From Desulfobacteraceae bacterium (GTDB lineage: Bacteria; Desulfobacterota; Desulfobacteria; Desulfobacterales; UBA11574): a DNA stretch of 6,201 bases. The DNA lies in the NCBI GenBank assembly GCA_003486165.1, contig DNGT01000346.1, positions 1 to 6,201 on the forward strand, given 5' to 3'. The stretch's first letter is position 1; every line of letters begins with the position of its first letter. The notes beneath the pieces were generated by a model that did not search any database, was not told the origin of the DNA, and was given only the letters and a program-made list of their open reading frames with translations. Both the position numbers and the translations under genes were made by a program. Below are positions 5,987 through 6,201 of the stretch, one piece after another.

Positions 5987-6023
5987 CTGTGGGCGAGGCC
6001 TGCAAAACAGACCTCGCCCACAG
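5987..6023 (-). terminator. Strong hairpin at the 3' end of dnaK
   Basis: Arms CTGTGGGCGAGG (5987-5998) and CCTCGCCCACAG (6012-6023) pair perfectly over 12 bp. After one C-A mismatch, CTG/CAG adds 3 bp around a CAAAA loop. It begins one base after the dnaK stop codon. There is no U-tract on the dnaK-sense side (CCAAAATGG follows), so it may be a U-less terminator or an mRNA-stabilising 3' end. It also faces transcription arriving from the YkgJ side. Confidence 0.5.
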
Positions 6024-6024
6024 G

Positions 6025-6201
6025 TTAGGCCACTTCTTGATACTCGGCATCAACCACATCATCTTCTGATCCGGAGGACGTGTTTTGCCAATTGTTTTCC
6101 GAAGCATATCCATGCTGCGGATCTCCTGAACCGGAATTTTTCTGATAAACAGAAGCCGCCATCTTATGAGAAGCCTGGGTCAACACTTCGGTCAACCGCT
6201 T
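6025..6201 (-). CDS. dnaK: Chaperone DnaK (Hsp70), C-terminal 58 residues only
   Basis: The minus strand is open from the window edge to a TAA at 6025-6027. The translated end contains KRLTEVLTQASHKMAASVYQ, matching the last helix of the DnaK lid, then a Gly/Ser/Asn/Gln-rich flexible linker, and finally the acidic tail SEDDVVDAEYQEVA. That tail fits the EDVVDADFEEV-type ending of bacterial DnaK, which assists client and co-chaperone interaction. The ATPase and substrate-binding domains lie beyond the window. DnaK is the cytoplasmic Hsp70 that works with DnaJ and GrpE in protein folding. The gene converges with the YkgJ-family gene, with the REP-like element and a strong hairpin between them. 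Confidence 0.92.
   Translation of the reverse strand, partial: KRLTEVLTQASHKMAASVYQKNSGSGDPQHGYASENNWQNTSSGSEDDVVDAEYQEVA

Overview
The window looks like chromosomal DNA of an anaerobic Desulfobacterota bacterium, probably a sulfate reducer of the Desulfobacterales type. This is inferred from gene content: a DUF3786 protein, a stand-alone MetE/UROD-like protein, a PAS-AAA-Fis sigma54 activator with a coiled-coil start, and a YkgJ Cys-cluster protein. A GCAGCAAGCTGC-centred repeat between genes fits the same picture. Base composition is moderate, with AT-rich gaps between genes. No species can be named from this sequence alone.

Layout. Positions 1-2967 hold three tightly spaced plus-strand genes that are probably co-transcribed: the 3' part of a VOC (glyoxalase/dioxygenase-fold) gene, a complete class II fumarase gene (fumC), and a 340-residue MetE/UROD-like methyltransferase-family gene whose true start is at 1945. 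A DUF3786 gene (2973-3581, minus, GTG start) converges on this block with only 5 bp between the stop codons. A 489-bp AT-rich divergent gap (3582-4070) follows. It holds a plausible sigma70 promoter for the next gene, a 12-bp palindrome and a short octamer tandem repeat. Positions 4071-5483 encode a sigma54-dependent activator (PAS, AAA+, Fis-type HTH) with a GSFTGA variant of the GAFTGA loop. A small YkgJ-family gene (5545-5853) follows. Its stop codon overlaps the left edge of a 124-bp REP/MITE-like element (5852-5975) that has imperfect terminal inverted repeats and two sister hairpins. The last part is the 3' end of dnaK on the minus strand (6025-6201), with a strong hairpin just past its stop codon.

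How the genes fit together. fumC supplies a TCA-cycle step, used in either direction in sulfate reducers. The MetE-like and DUF3786 proteins may touch one-carbon or corrinoid chemistry, but this is inference from family resemblance. The sigma54 activator has a PAS sensor and no receiver domain, so it probably senses a small ligand or redox state directly; its targets are not visible here. No CRISPR array, tRNA, rRNA, phage gene or transposase gene is present. The most unusual structures are the REP-like element, whose two hairpins differ by a compensatory base-pair change, and the GSFTGA substitution.
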